From Vitellaria paradoxa (taxonomy: Eukaryota; Streptophyta; Magnoliopsida; Ericales; Sapotaceae), in NCBI GenBank assembly GCA_019916065.1, contig CM034241.1, forward strand, positions 19,359,541-19,423,540: a DNA stretch of 64,000 nt, written 5' to 3'. Below, piece by piece: positions 46,305 through 59,303 of the stretch (within the stretch, counting starts at the first letter, position 1; each line of letters starts with the position of its first letter). The notes below the pieces were generated by a model, which did no database searches, had not been told where the DNA came from, and worked only from the letters and a program-made list of their open reading frames with translations. The position numbers and the translations under genes are program-made.

Positions 46305-48166
46305 GAAAAGTAAAAAAAATATATTGATAGAAATAAAATAAAAAAAATATAAAAACTTAGGGGCATACCCCTGTATATACAAGCAAGCTCAAAAACTGTC
46401 CAGAATGACCCCTATGCCAACAACTATATAGATTTCAAGTGGCCAAATTCAAAACACAAAGCGAAACTAAGTGAACCCAAAGAAACAACCTCTGCCTCAA
46501 AGAAATGTAGACCCGCACATGCAGCATTTTGGCATTCAACAATCTTAGAAATAGCAGCCAGCAATCAAATAGGATGCACATAGCAAACCCAGCAACTTCA
46601 GTAATCATGCAATCTATAACTCCTCTTCCTAATAGCTTGCCGTCCTCCATTTAATCTCCGATAAACATCCGTGCAACAGGTCAAGAATTCAGCATCAATA
46701 CAACATTAATGATCCCCAAGAGTGCAGCCTACAGAAATAAAATCGCAGAATAGGACACACACTGCAGGTATCAAAAACCATACGTAAACATAGCACAGTG
46801 TAGCAAATCAAACAATGCAGAGAAGACCCACTCAACTCCTTACAAAATCCTCTGCCAACAGACAATCAAAAGCAGCAATGAATAGAAAAGCAACTCCTCA
46901 GCAAACCAGGCTGCACCATTACCACCTGTGGAGCCTAAAATCTGCAAGCAACCAGCCCCAATTTCATTTTAATCGCAGGAAGAAGAACTACTCGCAGCAT
47001 CTTTGAACAAATTATTTGGTCCCTGTACAGCATATGACATGATAAAAGTAGTTCAATTCATTCCCATTTCATCTTCCACAACATAAACAGCATGAAACAC
47101 ACTACATGGCAGCTTAGCTCTCAAATGCAGCAGATCAGAAGAACTTCAAACCAACCAGCAAATCAAATTCTGAGCCACCACAACAATCTGCCAACAAGCT
47201 ATCACAAGCAGCAAACATAGAAAAACAGCAAATCAGCAAACCATACTCTACACTTCTTCATCCCCTCGGCATACAGTCCCCATATGAATCCCATATACAG
47301 CAGCTCCAAACCCTGCTAAGGCAGCAACTCAATAGCAATGAAGATCAGCAAAACAGCAAATTCTAATACCGAACAAACACCCACATCAGAATCTGCAATT
47401 GCCAGCCCAACTCAAACTCAAACACAAACACAAACAGTAGCATGCATACCATGATAAACACAGCTTCATAGCATCCCCGTCCAATATCCTACACTAGCAG
47501 CAAAAAGAAGCACAGTGAATACAACAAGCGGTCCACAGAACTAACAACCATACACAACAGTTAAGCAAACCAAAAACCACACTTGGCAGAAAATCACATA
47601 ATATCATCTGAACAAATTGTTTGCAAACAAGATTGAAGCAGCAAAGGAGAAGTAAGCAGGAGTTTAGATCAGACAATCAACCATGAGGTGGCCAGAAATA
47701 AGCATCTCTGCATCATAGCACTCTCAATCAAAATACCAATTGCAGCAAACAGAAGTCAGTTACAATTACCCAGCAATCCCTAAATCACTTACATCAGCTA
47801 CACTTCCAGCTTCTACCGATAGATAACCATTAATTCCAACTCAGGCACTGGCACCTGCAGGTCCTCATTCACACAGCTAATGCACCTGTCAATAACAGCA
47901 ACAAACCAGCTATAACCTGACCAAATGCAATCCTCCCAATCACGTAGTAATCATCCAGCATCAACAATCAAACAACTTTGTACTAGATTCCCAGACTGCA
48001 ACTCCATCAACTAAGTAGCCAACAGCGTAATAGGTAAACTCCATTCTTGAATCAAATGGTGATTCATTGGAGGACTTGGAAAGGCAGAACAACCCATAAT
48101 GCGATGTCTCACTACATTCATGATCGTCCTTGTGATTGTGAGCACATCCAAGTAGGATTTATCATA
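46305..48166 (-). other. 3' region of the LINE (long, CAGCA-rich on plus)
   Basis: Minus strand, from about 48010 to 46305, is GT/TTGCTG-rich and without an enzyme-like frame. It ends with 'aggggtatgcccctaagttt' and an A-tail. The reading frames at 46435-46650, 46815-47006 and 47494-47676 are compositional. Comparable sequence occurs at 63153-64000. Confidence 0.55.
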
Positions 48167-48171
48167 CAGAC

Positions 48172-50420
48172 TGTTATAACCTATAAATAAATTATTTATT
48201 TAATTTAGTATTAATTTTTATTTTTATTGATGTGTTATATTTTATTGAAATTAGTTGACTTTATTTAAGAATAATTAAATTTTATTTTTATTTAATTATT
48301 TTTGGGTAAGTGTGGACCATTGGATAAATTGAAGGGTTATTACTATTAGGTTGTGATTGGAGATCCACCGTAATTTAATAGACATAATAATATGCGATTA
48401 AGAAGTTAAGGTTATAAATAGGGTTTTATTATTATTCTAATTAAGAGAGAGAGAGAGAGAGAGAGGAGAGAGAAGGGAAGAGAGAGGAAAAGAGGCTGTG
48501 CATGAAGAGCCAAGAAGAAATAAAGTTAGTATTTACTACTCTTTTCTCTCGAATATTGATAAAAAAGATTAAAGATTAATGTGTGAGTATACATATATAT
48601 GCGTGTATAAATTAGGCTTTGGTTTTCAAAAAAAAAAAAACAAAAGTGGTTAGATTAGATGGATTGACGCATGAATATATATATGTTGTATATATAGCCA
48701 TTTGGGTTTGACAGATTGTCACAAAAAAAAAAAAGGGGTTTTGAGAAAAGCTGTCACAAGCTGCAGGGGAAGGATTTATTTTATATGTGTGTGTGTGTAT
48801 TTTTATGGAAGTCTACTAGTTGATTGAAAAAAATTATTTTTTTGATTGATTTTGAAGTAATGTTTATATATATACATATATACATATATATGTGTGTGTG
48901 TGTATATATTAGTTTATCTCATCGGACAGCTTTTGGAAACAAAAAAAAAAAAAAAAATTCCTCCCTTTGTTTGTTCTGTGAATCTGTGATCTTCCAATCA
49001 AACAAAGAAACAAACGTAGTGGCAAACCCAGTTAGAGAGAGAGATTGGGCTGGTGAGCGAGACTTTTTTCTCTTATGGCATTTGAGAAGACTGTGTTTCT
49101 GAAACCACTTCGGCAGATGAAAAAAAAACAAAAGCAGAAGGGAATTTTGGGTTAGGCATTACTCTGCCAAGCTATTTGGTGGAGGGTTTAGCTTAATAGT
49201 GGTATTAATTAATTTATTAAATGAGAGTTGAAATTTACATTTAGTAATTTATTAAATACAAATTTAAGATAGACATTAAATAATATGTATTTACATTCGT
49301 GTATTCAAGATCGTGACGAATTCTCTTGATTATTTTACGTGTACATTTTTGGACGTCAAATGAGTGGTTTTTGACTTGCTAGTATTATTTTATAAATTAT
49401 TCCGTGTATAAAGGTTTTCAAAGTTGAATTTTGTAATTTATCCTTTGTCAAAAATTATGTTATTTTGATAAAGAGATTATACGTTTTATGCTATTAAGCA
49501 TAGGGAAAATTTTTTGAACTCTTGTGTTCAGTTTGATTTTATGGGAATTGTGGTGAATGATTAATTGTGGTTATTAATTAGAATTGAAAAGTTCAGGGGA
49601 CAGGTTCCTTAAGCGGTGTGACTCTGTTAACTACAAAACAGACTCATAAAAATAGTGGTGACCTTGGTTCTCAATGATTGTAGGAAGAGGCCCGTGAAGA
49701 CCTCAATCGAATCGGCTTAGGGGAGAATATAGGAGCCAGACTAGATAACTCTAAGTGCAATGTTAGATCCAACAGGCATCACCCATGAGAAATTGTATTG
49801 GTGCACTTGATATTTAATTCCCATGTGATAATCAACATATTAATTTTTTCATCACAGTTGTGATTGACGGGTTGAATTATGAAAGATTTTGCATCATGAT
49901 GTGCAAGTTTTTAAGTTATTATAAAGTATGCATGGAAATAAATTACATGACCATTATTTTTACTTGAATTATTTTTGATTAAACTGTTATTTGAAAATTT
50001 ATTATTTTCAAATCTCTATTAATATAATTGGCTTGGCAATTGATTTACTGGACTTTTAGCTCACCCCTCCTTTCATATTTTTCAGGTGAGCGTGGAGGGA
50101 ACTAGTCATGGACTCTGACAATTGGGACCTTAAGTTGTGGGCTCTTAGGGAAAAATTCTACATTTAATCGATGAATTTTATTTTAGTAGTTCGACTAGAG
50201 TTTTGATGAATTAAAATATTTTAATTACTGATATCTAGTTATTTTGAGTTTGGGATGTTAGTAGAACATTTTCTTTGTTCTCGTTAATTTTAAATGACAA
50301 GATTATTTTATCATTGAAGGTTCTTTAGTAAATTTTGGTTAAATAAGAATTAGGCTTTCGTGTTCCTTGAGATAAGGCTTGAGCTACTCAGCCGGTTACA
50401 TCTTTAAGTGAGGTGTGACA
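48172..50420 (+). repeat. Solo LTR, 2.25 kb, inserted in the LINE
   Basis: It begins TGTTATAACC and ends GAGGTGTGACA. Duplications cagac (48167-48171) and cagat (50421-50425) flank it with one mismatch. It contains (GA)n at 48444-48470, 'agctcacccctcctttcata' with 'tttttcaggtga' near 50060-50090, and runs of TG and TA. No primer site or internal region is present, so unequal recombination probably removed the rest. Confidence 0.83.
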
Positions 50421-50429
50421 CAGATGGTG

Positions 50430-52055
50430 ATTTCTTTCTCTCTGAATTACATAGAACGACACTGTAAGGGACGGTTTACCTATTGTAGCCAAAAGAGAAG
50501 ATCCATGAAAAGTAGATAAAACCCAATTTTTGATATTAGCCTAAGAATTGGGAACATCACTAAGCCCACATTTGCCAAGAATGGTGGTCCACACCCTCTT
50601 CGTGTAGCTACGTCTAAAGAATAAATGATCATGATCCTCAAATTGACCTCTACAAAATAAACGATTGATCCTCTGCATAAGGTCATTTGATAAAAGTTTA
50701 TCCTAAGTAGATAATTTATCTCCGGTAGCCAACCAAAGGATAAAAGAATGTCTAGGAATGTGGTATTTGAACCAAATAATTTTGTACCAATTAACAAAAG
50801 TGTAATGAACCCTTAACGCTTCCCAGACTTCTTTGGTGGAGAAATCCTTACCTCTAGCAACATTCCACATGACTTTATCCATTCTCTCTCCATTAGGGGG
50901 GGCAAACCTTCCATTTCCTTTTTCAAATCAATAAGTTCATTAGAGTTTGCCACAGGCCACCTCCATTGTCTAGAAAAAATGATATCACTAACCATGGCAT
51001 CTTTCGTTAATCTAGAATCATAAATAACTCAATCTCTTGAAGAATTGCATATTGGCCCTTTAGGCATCTAGGAGTCAAACCATAAGGAAGTATTAAGTCC
51101 ATTCCCAACTTTAGTAGTGCTATGAGAGATCTAGGCTTACCCCTGAGATTCAAAATCTTCCTTGAAGTCCACGAACAATTCTATGGGACTTTAGCGACCC
51201 AAAAATAGTTTTTGTGCAAAAGATTCAAATTAACCCACGAGACCCATAATGAAGTAGAGCAAGGTTGACAAAGCTTCCATATAAATCTAGCCATAAAAGC
51301 GATGTTCTAATCCTTAATCTTTTTAATACCAAGTCCACCCTCCTCCTTTGGCCTAGTAATTTCATCCCACGACACCTTAGCTCCTCGCTTAGCCAGAGTT
51401 TCCTTTCCAAAGAAAGGCCCTTGAATAGCTTTCAATGGCTTTAGAAATTTTAACCGATAAAATAAAGTGGGAGCACCAGTAAGACTGGATACTGAAGAGA
51501 ACTGATTGGATAAGTTGAAGCCTCCCCACAAAGGATAAAAACTAATTGGTCCAACTCTTGACCTTTCGAAGAATTTGATCTACCAATTCTCGACAATCAA
51601 TAGCCTTGAGCTTTGTAGATATTACAGGCACACCCAAATACTTAACAGGCAGAGCAACAAGTTTAAACTCCAGTAAGGCAAGAATATTATCCTTAGTTAT
51701 CTTATCAACACCAGAAATAAAAACTTCACTCTTGGTTACATTATGCTGTAAACCGGACAAAGAAGAGAATAACTCCAAGGATTCATTTACCACCTTCATA
51801 GACTCATAATCCCTTTACAAAAAATCATGGGGTCATCCGCAAAACACAAGTGGGTGAATCTAGACTTTCTACATCTCCAATGGTATTTAAATAAATGAGA
51901 ATCCTGTATCTTCTTGGCAATAATATGCGATAAAACCTCCACACAAATAACAAACAAGTAAGGAGGTATTGGGCCTTCAATGGATGTAGAACTTGGATGA
52001 ACCTAAAAGAACTAAATAAATTATGTACACATTGACTTTTCAATCCATATGGAGG
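50430..52055 (-). pseudogene. LINE reverse transcriptase and C-terminal zinc-binding region
   Basis: From right to left: FADDPMIF near 51832 is the catalytic FADD box of non-LTR reverse transcriptases. The frame 51542-51799 follows (LFSSLSGLQHNVTKSEVFIS, then LPVKYLGVPVIS and CRELVDQILRKVKSWTN). 51307-51531 ends KRGAKVSWDEI with RPKEEGGLGIKKIKD. Then 50480-50700 in a shifted frame gives WLATGDKLSTKDKLLSNDL with CRGQFEDHDHLFF, the plant zf-RVT segment with one Cys and His ligands readable. Frames change at least four times and stops interrupt the FADD region and its upstream part. A live protein would nick target DNA and copy LINE RNA; this one cannot. Confidence 0.85.
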
Positions 52056-52059
52056 AGAC

Positions 52060-52575
52060 TTAATGCCTGCAAAAGATCTTCTATTCCTTTTGCTTCATAT
52101 TAACAAAACTAAGCAATAAGGAACCATTCTCCATGCACTCCTTTGTCTTTTCTGAACCATGTTGCCCCAGAATTTTTTCAACATTCTTTCATTCCTGGCA
52201 TCCCAAAAGAATAAAGTATCGAATTCCACAATTCCCTAGACATGGATAAAGCATGAAAATATGAATGACAGACCCAGCACCACTCTTGCGTAGGCAATAA
52301 GATTTCACAACTACCTTTCCCCTTCCAATGAGGTTTTCAATGGTAAGAACTTCTCCCTGAATCAAAAACCATAAAAAAAGCTACTTTTGGAGGCGCACCA
52401 TTCTTCAATATTTTAACCCAGGAAAAGCCACCACTTTGTTTTCCCTAGGAAATCATAAAATGATTTAACTTCAAAAACCCTGCTTTTAGACCTTCACCCA
52501 TCCTCAAAGAATGCAACATACTTAAAAGGTCAATATAGGCAACAGGCTCCCAATCATGAAGATTCCACAAAGGAT
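52060..52575 (-). pseudogene. Fragment of a second LINE (zf-RVT region)
   Basis: On the minus strand short stretches in shifting frames recover zf-RVT landmarks. They are VFEVKSFYDFLG, a CASKSSFF-like '(P)PKVAFFMW' equivalent near 52400, and SRELWNSILYSFGMPG near 52210. It lies upstream of the first LINE's reverse transcriptase, where that element should have its own RT or endonuclease. It is therefore a separate, older copy that abuts it. Confidence 0.6.
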
Positions 52576-52915
52576 TAATACACCACACCTCCTAAGAAAA
52601 TTTTTATTTCATTTTCCCCAAAGACTTGATTGAATCACTCACCACTTCATACTAAACAAAATCTATAAGATAAATCTAATACTTGCAGCAAGCACAACTT
52701 TTACCCAAAACAAAGCACGAATGGAGAAATGAAATGAGATTGGAAGTAACTAAGAGACCTTATTAATTGCAACTACAAATGAAATATTACACAAAAAGTT
52801 AAAATAATTCTTAAAAGGCCTATAATTTTGATCAAAATTAAAAACATCCCTTCTCCATTTCAATTTAGCCAGTTCATGTCTATGAAACTGTTAACATAAT
52901 GGAATAATAAAAAAA

Positions 52916-53043
52916 GGATAACAAAGCTAGAAAATGAACTGTTCTCCTAACCTTGTGATCCAACACAAATAAAAAAAAAGGATAACAAAGCTAGAAGATG
53001 AACTGTGCTCCTAACCTTGTGATTTAACACAAAACTCTCTTGC
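52916..53043 (-). repeat. Two 64-bp tandem copies spanning a VPS13 exon end
   Basis: 'ggataacaaagctagaa' with 'atgaactg(t)' and 'ctcctaaccttgtgat' occurs at 52916 and again at 52980. The repeated piece includes the exon's splice donor (minus strand 'cacaaggttagg'), so the donor now exists twice. A few substitutions separate the copies. Confidence 0.75.
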
Positions 53044-56000
53044 ACAAATATTACAATCTAGGAACCATCTTCCTTACTAAGAAAGATGGGCACACTATTG
53101 ACATCCATGTTTAAATAGAATACTACACGACCTTTACCATATCCCAGCAAGCCTTTGGCAAAATCATGCCCATTTTCTTCAGTTTTGTCTTTGTTTGTAG
53201 ATGACTTATCCTTTGAAGTTGTTGCCATACTTGTATCAATTGGGCCACTATTTGCGGAGCTTAAGTCAAAGCCCAAACCAATTAAAGCAACAAGACTAGG
53301 TCTACTGCAAAAGAATTTCAATTTTGACATGCGAATGCTCATTTGAAACATTTATAATTGAATAAATTAGCAAAGCATAATAATAGCAAGGAATACCCCC
53401 TCTCACAGTTGCATGACGCTCTACTGAAATATCTGTGTATCTATGCCATCATAATAAGGTGAACTAGGATCGCTTTTAGAGAATACAACGGATACAACAT
53501 CGTAGTCATCGCCCTCTGCTTTGTAGAAAACATCACCAGACATGTTTTTTCCTTTTTGCCATCTCCTTCTCATGAACTAAGGCTCCAAAAGAATCAAACT
53601 CGGCACTTCCATTGATATCACCTGATCTCGTGTCATAAGCCATATCAAAATTTTGTGAACGAGTAATAGAATCAAGCAAAGACATAAAATCTGGCAGAGC
53701 ATCCTTGAAAATATCATCACCCTCTAAGGCTAGTGGGAGCATCTCCTTTAATGGATGATCTGAGGTAGTAGGGGAGGCAAATAACTGGTCATTCCTCAGC
53801 ATAGAGCAAGCTAAATACTTATGACCCAAAGACATTGATCCTTGAAGTTCATCTTTGATTTTCAAGGAATGCAGCTTCATCTTAACTGTCAAATCACCTT
53901 ACAAACAAGTGATATGCACCTGAAAAGCAACATGCTACAATTTAAAAATGAAAAATATAGGCCAGAACAAGTAATAGCTACAAGAATCTTATGATTAAAA
54001 CAATTATTCCATAAAGAAAACTACTATATAAGTAGTGTGTTTTGGCAAAAACAATAAAATTATTACTCTACTAGTGTTTCATTTCGACTGTTTCATGGAA
54101 AATAAATGACATGTTATTCCTTGAGAAGACTGATATAAAAAGTCAATCAACTTTCAAAAACATAGTACGTTAAGAACCATATCAATCCAGTAGCAAAAAG
54201 TGACCATTCTACAAGATAAATCACTTTACATGACGAAAAGACTTCTTGTATGGTGCCTTATCCGCTGGCACTTTACCATGTACTCTGCATCACCCAAATC
54301 AGCAAGCAAAAATAAGATAAAAACTTTTATGTGGATCGTATTGTACGCTTTGGACTATTTAAACACCAGGAGAACTAAAAAGCACAAAACATTGAAAGTA
54401 GCACTAAACTACACTCCATATCTAGTTCATTATGTTCCAAAAAAATAAAAAAAATAAAAATAAACTACATTTGCATCAATCTGAGATTAGGTTTCCTAAG
54501 TTTAACTTCTGGGTAATAAATAGATAAAAGAAAAGCAAGACAAACCTTTCCCCCACCAACAAGAACCTCAAGAAGCTAAGTTTCCTCCAGGTTTTTCCTA
54601 CATCCCACCTCCAGTTTGCAAATTAATAAGGGAAAAAAAAAAGTTATTTGCACTCAAATGCCACATAATCTGCTAGAATGTTAGAACCATCTCACCTAAA
54701 ATCTTAAATTGTTAGACAATGGGACAACTTTTATTTTTACATTGGCTTACTCTTTCAGCACACCTCTCATGTGTGGTCAGATTGGCATTCTTCTTACAGA
54801 GCCAAACATATGCACCAATTGATTATTTTTTAGGGAAAATAAGTCAATATGAATAATAAAGTTGCCCATCTTCCAACGCCGTGAGCTTTTTAAGTGAGAT
54901 GGTGGATAACAATTAACATAATCAACAAGACCTAAAAAGGCCAAATAAAAGAAAAGTAGATTCAAGATTACATAGAGGACTTACAAATATAATCAGAACA
55001 AAAACGATTGAAGAACTACAGAGCTTACCTTTCGATATAGTGATAATTTTGTTTCTATCAATACACCATTAACAACAAGGTCAGCTGGTTTCAAATTAGT
55101 GGCTAAAGATCAGCAAATTCAGCAACACAACCACCTGAATCTCCAAGTATATTAGCTAAGGAGCGTGTAACAGCAAATGGAAAAGAAACGTCTTTACTAC
55201 CACTAATTTCCAATGTAAAGATTATGTAGGATAATAATGAAAATAAATTGAATTCATATTATACAGAAGCACGATATGTGGCCTGCATGAGTCCACTCAA
55301 CCAAATGGCCTTCTCCTCTTCATCCAAAAGTTCTATCACTAGAGTACTAAATGATTCCAAGGCCATGAAAAAGAAAGAAGCAAAAATATAATTAAAGGAA
55401 AATTGTTCGCATAAATAATATATAGGACGCATCAGCCCATAGGAAAAAAGAAAAAAAAAAGAAAGAGTAGCATAACAAGTAGAGAACATTCATAGAAAGT
55501 AATGATAACAAATTGGAAAATACAATTGATACACTAATTAACTTTTGACACATAAAATAGGTTTATGTAACTTAGTATTTTTTATGCTTAATTATTTTGG
55601 AATTGAATATAATAATTCTTGGCAAAGAGTGAAGAGGCCCCATAAGGATCTTATACCAGTTTGGGAAGCTTGATTTTACGGGCGCGGGATAAATCCAAAC
55701 AATCATCTCCCTTCCAAAACTCAATTCATTTCACCTTTTGAAAGATCATATAAAAATAATAATAAAGAATATTCCAAAAAAAAAAATGCCAACATATAAC
55801 ATGTCCATGTAAATCATAAAACAAATGTGTATATACACATGTAATATGTCCCTGTACTATTTTTTTTTCTAAATTATAGTATTGGTGCGTGCATGCAGTG
55901 TCATAAAAGGCTTGTGCATGCGTCCATCCTTCTTACCAAAATTTTAACAAAAAACAGTGTTGTTAAGGCACAAAGCACCTTTTTGCAGTCCAAAATAAAA

Positions 56001-56451
56001 AATAAATGATTTAAAAACCCAAGGAGCAGCACAACGAGTCAAATTAAAAACTCCAACACAAGCATAGGACGTTACACATGAATTGATCGTCAAGTGTCTC
56101 ATTATTCCTTCCTAAGGAGAACACAAGTACTTGCGACAATTTCATTTTGTCAACACAATATTTAAATAAATATTTGCAGTACCATAAATTTGACTTGACA
56201 CAAGATGAAAGTAACTAAGGCAGCAATTTAGGCAATTTTCTTTTATTTTATTTGCACACACCTGAAAATCCGAAAGAAAAAAGAAATGAGTGATGAAAAG
56301 GAGAGCAAAAAGTGAGCAAAAAATGTCAAAAAATTACCGTGACATGACATGGAGAAATAATCGCTGAAGGCCTCCACTCAACATTTTCCCCAACTGGTGA
56401 ATTCAAAAAATTAGCAGATAATGCACTCACCTTTTGTTCATTGCAGACACT
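53016..56451 (-). pseudogene. VPS13: VPS13 pseudogene, 3' exon group with internal loss
   Basis: 56451-56338 reads SVCNEQKVSALSANFL and GENVEWRPSAIISPCHVT in one frame with a gt donor. The next recognisable exon, 55374-55265 (ALESFSTLVIELLDEEEKAI, WLSGLMQATYRAS), matches the end of a PH domain and normally lies several hundred residues further on, so the exons between are gone. 55173-55029 has ILGDSGGCVAEF and, after a 1-base loss, ADLVVNGVLIETKL. 53919-53433 has GDLTVKMKLHSLKIKDELQG (a stop replaces the residue before it) and DALPDFMSLLDSITRSQNFD, then a shift in an A-rich run near 53545-53558 before GDVFYKAEGDDYDVVSVVFS. 53342-53016 has MSIRMSKLKFFCSRPSLVAL and GKGRVVFYLNMDVNSV with a stop after KEDGS. 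Confidence 0.85.
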
Positions 56452-59049
56452 ATGTAAGACATATTACTCAACATATATAAGCCTACTGGCAAATAAAAAA
56501 ATGCTTAATACAAAACTCCACATTTTATTAGACAAGCTTTGGACACCAATTTCATTGTGAAAGTTACCAAATATATTGTAATATACCTACAGAAATAGAT
56601 GGCGACAAAAAGTAGGTGAAAAAGTTTTGTGTACAACTATATATTATTCTAGACATCAATGTCCAATATTCCCATTAAAAATTAGAAACAGTAACTCGTG
56701 AAGACTGTGAAATTTATGAGCAATCTAAGTTCCAAATTTCATTCCAACTTAAAATATATTTATCAAAAGTGAATCAAAACTTCTCCAAAGAGAACATAGA
56801 AATCACAGCATTATGTAAAATTGAACCTGTGCAAAGGAACCTTCAGAGGCAGAGAATCCATAAAATCTCAATGTCACACCACAATGGGCGCTCAGATGTT
56901 TAAACTTGGTCAACAAATGAAGTTGCTCAAATATACCACAAACAATCTCATTCTGATTGATATTAATTATCCTTGCAACAGCCTGACCCATAGATATACC
57001 AACTAAAAAGAGTATCATATTTTGCGAGCCCTTTCCAAAATTTAGGTCCTCATCTTGCTGCTAGCATAACAGGTTATTGATTGCCTGCCATTCTTCTTTG
57101 GCAAATCTTTCATGCAGAGACTTTGGTCCTTGGGAAGAATCTCCGACAGAGGCATCATCAGGATTATGCCTGATAAAAGAAAACTACACTGAGGTTACAG
57201 GGAGATAGCTTACAGAATATCCACTAAAGCACAGACAAGAAAGATCTAAGCAGGTAACATAAAAAGAAATAGATAATAAATAACGAAATAAGGTGATTCA
57301 ATTAAAAGAAATTAATAGAGAGCATAATATTCCCACAGACCATCTAAAGGAAAACTAGCTTCTCTTTCTAAGCATTGTCTGTTCAGCTTCTTCCTTGGAC
57401 TTTACAGACTCTACCTTTGCATGTGAAAGAAACCTGAAGGATTAATATATCATTTACCAAATGTTAAAGAGTTAGAAAATTAAAGAAACCATCATTTATA
57501 TCTTCAACACTCGATGCATCTACAATGTTCAATAAGAGGAAGAAAGAGGCTGGGGCAGGAATGAGGTATACAAATACTCTCAGTCTTAATTAAAAATTAC
57601 ATAGAACAATTTTCGTAGCACTCCTCAGAAGTTTCCATATTCACATTTTGTATGGTATCATTAATTTCTAGATCATAACTTCTTTCAAAATTCAAACTTC
57701 TTGTCAAATTTAATGAAGAACTAAACCAAGCAAATGTTGCAAAAATTAACAACAATTTCCAAACCAAATATATCTTCTAATTCAAATTATATCACTCAAA
57801 CACAGTTGCCATAGGAGCCACAACCAAAAAAAGGATTATGGAAAGAAGACAAAGATATCTGCAAAACAACACGCAAAATAATTGAACAGAGAGGAGTAAT
57901 ACAACTGAACTAAGCTAAACGGAAAATGAAAGAAACAGAGGTAAAAATAAAATTAACTGTATTACAAAGGAAGGTTGTACAGTGAGATCACCGACTCGTT
58001 AAGGGGCCATTAGCCTCATATAAACTACGAGATATATATGCACGTGGAAGATTTTGTACATCAATACAAACACACTTTTATAGGTATTTGTATGTACAGA
58101 TGGGTCAATGTTGATGCTTCTGCTTCATTTTTAGGATCTGGTAATTCACACTCAGTCAACAAAAGAAATTATAAGTACTGATGAGGATAAGCTAATAAAT
58201 AAGTTAAAAAACGCAACCTGAAGGTGCAAAGTAAAAAATAGACAATTTATTTAGCTGAGTTCAATGCTACAGTAAGAGACTAAAACATGATATAGAACAA
58301 GCAATAAGGTAATGGATTGCTGCAGTAAAGACAAAATAATTTTAAAGAAAGAGAAACCTTTGATAAACTAGAACCATATACCTCCATAACAGAATTACTT
58401 TGGGATCGAGGTGTTTCTCAATATCTCTAATTTTTGAGTTATTAACACTAGCTAATAATTGCAATGAGCCTGCATACAATGGGATGTAACACCGACGAAG
58501 CTAACATAAATATTGTATTAGATCCCATGAGAATCGATACCTGAAGAGGTAAGCATGAAATTAATTAGAACAACAGAAGTAAATATACTAACTAGGATTT
58601 ATTGATCAAAGAAAGTTCCCTTTTGCACAGTGATTTCCAACAAAAAATATATAAAACTAACTTTTTCTTATCGTCTATTACAATTATAATTTCATAATTA
58701 ATATGGTTTTCAATCATAAACTATATCCAAATGAACTAATTAACATACTACGCTTTCTTCACCTGGACGGTGGCTTGAACAGCATAACGCCACCACAATT
58801 CGGAGCCTCTAAAATTGAAACTGAAATTGCAAGTATTAAATGCGAAACCTCAACATATGCTTTGTATCTTGAAATAACCTCCAAAAGCCTTATCCATTCA
58901 TGGTATTGAGGCTACAAAGAAGAAAACAGATAAGCAATGCTTAGAACTCTGATTCCCATGGAAAGTAGAAAACAAAACAAAATTAAATAAATTAACAACT
59001 ACAATTCACTTTCTTCTTGACAAGGCACGCACACACAGAGGATAGGGTA

Positions 59050-59303
59050 CCAAGTTAGTGGGCCCTATAATGAGGAACCTTGTTCAGGAGGCTAAAGGTT
59101 CAGAAGGTGACACTTGGGGATCATTTGTTGAAAGGAACAGAGTTGCCAATAGGGATTTTAAAGTTTGTAACAATAGCAATGACAACAATACTTTCCTTTC
59201 ACAATTGTTCCACTTGGCATTGGAATGGGAAGCTGCTCAGCTAGCCAATGACCCCAGCAAACATGGAAGCATTAGAAAATCCACAAGTGAACATTTAAAA
59301 TAA
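59050..59303 (+). CDS. Plus-strand reading frame in a VPS13 intron, unknown, possibly a gene fragment
   Basis: The 81-codon frame at 59058-59303 has protein-like composition, unlike most frames here: MRNLVQEAKGSEGDTWGSF, then ERNRVANRDFKVCNN, then FHLALEWEAAQLANDP. The frame is open upstream to an AG preceded by a CA-rich tract near 59036, which could be a splice acceptor. It lies opposite to the VPS13 pseudogene, within the intron between 58912 and 59466. I do not recognise the family. It may be a captured exon, a retrocopy piece or chance. Confidence 0.35.

Larger units (their letters stand above)
46292..52055 (-). mobile_element. L1-type LINE, decayed, split by a solo LTR
   Basis: The 3' end is at 46292 (A-tail, seen as T-run 46292-46304), followed inward by about 1.7 kb of CAGCA/AAC-rich sequence. 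Zinc-knuckle-like and reverse-transcriptase coding remains lie at 50430-52055. The solo LTR 48172-50420 interrupts it. On the minus strand the LINE tail coding continues across the gap (NSERKKSPS before it, then DKSYLDVLTITRTIMNVV after it). The 5' part (endonuclease) is missing, so the copy is 5'-truncated. Its own target duplication was not identified. Confidence 0.75.

Noticed and set aside
46435..47676. Several 60-71-codon frames in the CAGCA-rich stretch
   Set aside because: This is compositionally biased LINE 3' sequence with no recognisable domain and no conservation of frame with 63153-64000.
54200..54448. 82-codon plus-strand frame
   Set aside because: It lies in VPS13 intron sequence, lacks recognisable motifs and has A-rich composition at its end. 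It is probably chance.
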